Under the pieces are notes generated by a model. It was not told the origin of the DNA. It made no database searches and saw nothing but the letters and a program-made list of their open reading frames with translations. From Bacteroidales bacterium (lineage in GTDB: Bacteria; Bacteroidota; Bacteroidia; Bacteroidales; UBA12481), in the NCBI GenBank assembly GCA_021160155.1, contig JAGHDB010000285.1:1-6154 (forward strand): a stretch of 6,154 nucleotides of DNA. The letters run 5' to 3'. A program made the translations under genes and the position numbers. The number at the start of each line of letters is the position of its first letter. Position 1 is the first letter of the stretch. Below are positions 5,234-6,154 of the stretch, one piece after another.

Positions 5234-6154
5234 AAAGAACAATTCTGATTTTCCTGTTCCTTCCTGTATGGTTGACGCTACACAGCCAAAACAACCATCC
5301 AAATCTCGCATTCGAATATTACCGAAACAGCAAATGGGAGAAAGCAGCTCCTCTCTTTCTTGAAATTTACAAAAACAATAAAGCACCCACGTACCTACAC
5401 TATTATGTTCGGTGCATGATCGAACTAAAACAGTATGACACCGCTATTAAAATTCTAAAAAAAACTTTAAAAGAACGGCGGGATCCCACATTCAATATCG
5501 AAATCGGATATGTATATGAAGTCAGCGGAAACCGTAAAGAAGCAGAACGTTACTATCAGTTGCCTTTCCGGAATTTTCCACAAAACCCAACAGCCATACG
5601 AAACCTGGGCAATACGTATGAAGCTTATCTTAAATTCTCCTACGCAGAAAACACTTACAAAACCGGACGGACCGTCCTGGGCGACTCCAATGCATTCAGA
5701 CTTGAACTGGGTAATGTGTACAGCGCCCAGAGAAGATACCCTGAAATGCTTGAAGAGTACTTTAACTGGGTACTGACAGAGCCCCGGTATGTAGCTACAC
5801 TCACCCATATGCTGGCTAATGCCAAAAATTCCGATATTGACGGCAACCTGATGAAACTGGTCAGGGAAAAAGCATATACATATATTCAAAAATTCCCCGG
5901 TCTGCCCGCTTTTAATGAAATTCTAATCTGGGTCATGACTGAAGAGGGGGCCTATGAGGATGCCATCCGGCAATCCATTGCTCTGGATAAAAGATTCAGA
6001 GAAGATGGTCGCAGAGTGCTGAACCTCGCCAGGATTGCCCGACAGTCATGCTCATACCCTGCTGCACTCACAGGTTACCAGTATCTGATCAACCGCGGAC
6101 CGGTAACCCACAACGCGAACCGCCGGATGAATGTTCGAAGCCGGATTCCTGTAT
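5230..6154 (+). CDS. Secreted TPR-repeat protein, N-terminal 308 residues (cut by window edge)
   Basis: An open frame of 308 codons starts at the ATG inside the serS stop (ATGA) and runs off the right edge without a stop. It begins with a clear signal peptide: MKRT, a hydrophobic run to about residue 17 (ILIFLFLPVWLTL), then HSQNN, with likely cleavage near HSQ. There is no Cys at that point, so it is not a lipoprotein; the product should be periplasmic or exported. The mature part is helical and fits degenerate TPR-like units of about 34 residues from about 24 to 190, for example LAFEYYRNSKWEKAAPLFLE (26-45), YVRCMIELKQYDTAIKILKK (59-78), IEIGYVYEVSGNRKEAERYY (90-109) and RLELGNVYSAQRRYPEMLEE (157-176). 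A later stretch (about 225-290) contains further helical pairs, including AYEDAIRQSIALDKRF (241-256). TPRs bind protein partners; the specific function is unknown. The serS overlap suggests co-transcription and translational coupling. Confidence 0.85.
   Translation, partial: MKRTILIFLFLPVWLTLHSQNNHPNLAFEYYRNSKWEKAAPLFLEIYKNNKAPTYLHYYVRCMIELKQYDTAIKILKKTLKERRDPTFNIEIGYVYEVSGNRKEAERYYQLPFRNFPQNPTAIRNLGNTYEAYLKFSYAENTYKTGRTVLGDSNAFRLELGNVYSAQRRYPEMLEEYFNWVLTEPRYVATLTHMLANAKNSDIDGNLMKLVREKAYTYIQKFPGLPAFNEILIWVMTEEGAYEDAIRQSIALDKRFREDGRRVLNLARIARQSCSYPAALTGYQYLINRGPVTHNANRRMNVRSRIPV

Noticed and set aside
5510..5776. Plus-strand 88-codon frame inside the TPR gene
   Set aside because: It is in a different frame from the 308-codon TPR reading frame and has no repeat or family pattern.
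5467..5889. Minus-strand open frame of 140 codons at the right end
   Set aside because: It is the longest antisense frame, but the plus strand here codes continuously for a signal peptide and TPR-like helices in frame with the ATGA-coupled start; the antisense translation is Cys/Phe-rich without a domain.
6070..6154. Possible frameshift near the right edge of the TPR gene (less typical, Arg/Asn-rich sequence)
   Set aside because: The frame remains open, one alternative frame has a stop at once, and too little sequence remains to judge.

Overview
The window is a housekeeping stretch from a member of the Bacteroidota (Bacteroidetes), probably Bacteroidales or a close relative. Four things point there. 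The order rplU-rpmA-serS is typical of the phylum. The one clear promoter is of the Bacteroidetes TTTG / TAnnTTTG type. AG-rich Shine-Dalgarno sites are essentially absent from the starts. The SerRS and DUF151-UVR proteins read like Bacteroidota members of their families. Base composition is moderate (mid-40s % G+C by eye), with many CCGG tetramers.

Layout. Two transcription units diverge from an intergenic region at about 3105-3244. Leftward (minus strand) lies a tight four-gene unit: a DUF151 'bifunctional nuclease' protein with a C-terminal UVR motif, a CNT-family (NupC-like) nucleoside transporter, thymidylate synthase (thyA), and dihydrofolate reductase (folA), which is cut by the left edge after 73 residues. 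Two of its three junctions are 4-base ATGA stop/start overlaps; the third is a 16-base gap. Rightward (plus strand), a strong-looking promoter drives rplU (L21) and rpmA (L27), followed by a bipartite hairpin terminator. Then come serS and, through another ATGA overlap, a secreted TPR-repeat protein that runs off the right edge at residue 308.

How the genes work together. The leftward unit centres on thymidylate supply: nucleosides are imported by the CNT transporter, dUMP is methylated by ThyA, and the dihydrofolate that ThyA releases is reduced by FolA. The role of the leading DUF151-UVR gene is unknown. The rightward unit is translational: two large-subunit proteins and an aminoacyl-tRNA synthetase. 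The exported TPR protein is the odd member and the least understood gene here.

I found no RNA gene, mobile element, CRISPR array or defence system, and no gene-free stretch longer than 300 bases. No clearly new system is visible. The points most worth a second look are the serS-coupled secreted TPR protein, the DUF151-UVR gene heading a thymidylate operon, the leader-like N-terminal extension and binding-site changes of the transporter, and the roughly four-fold excess of CCGG.
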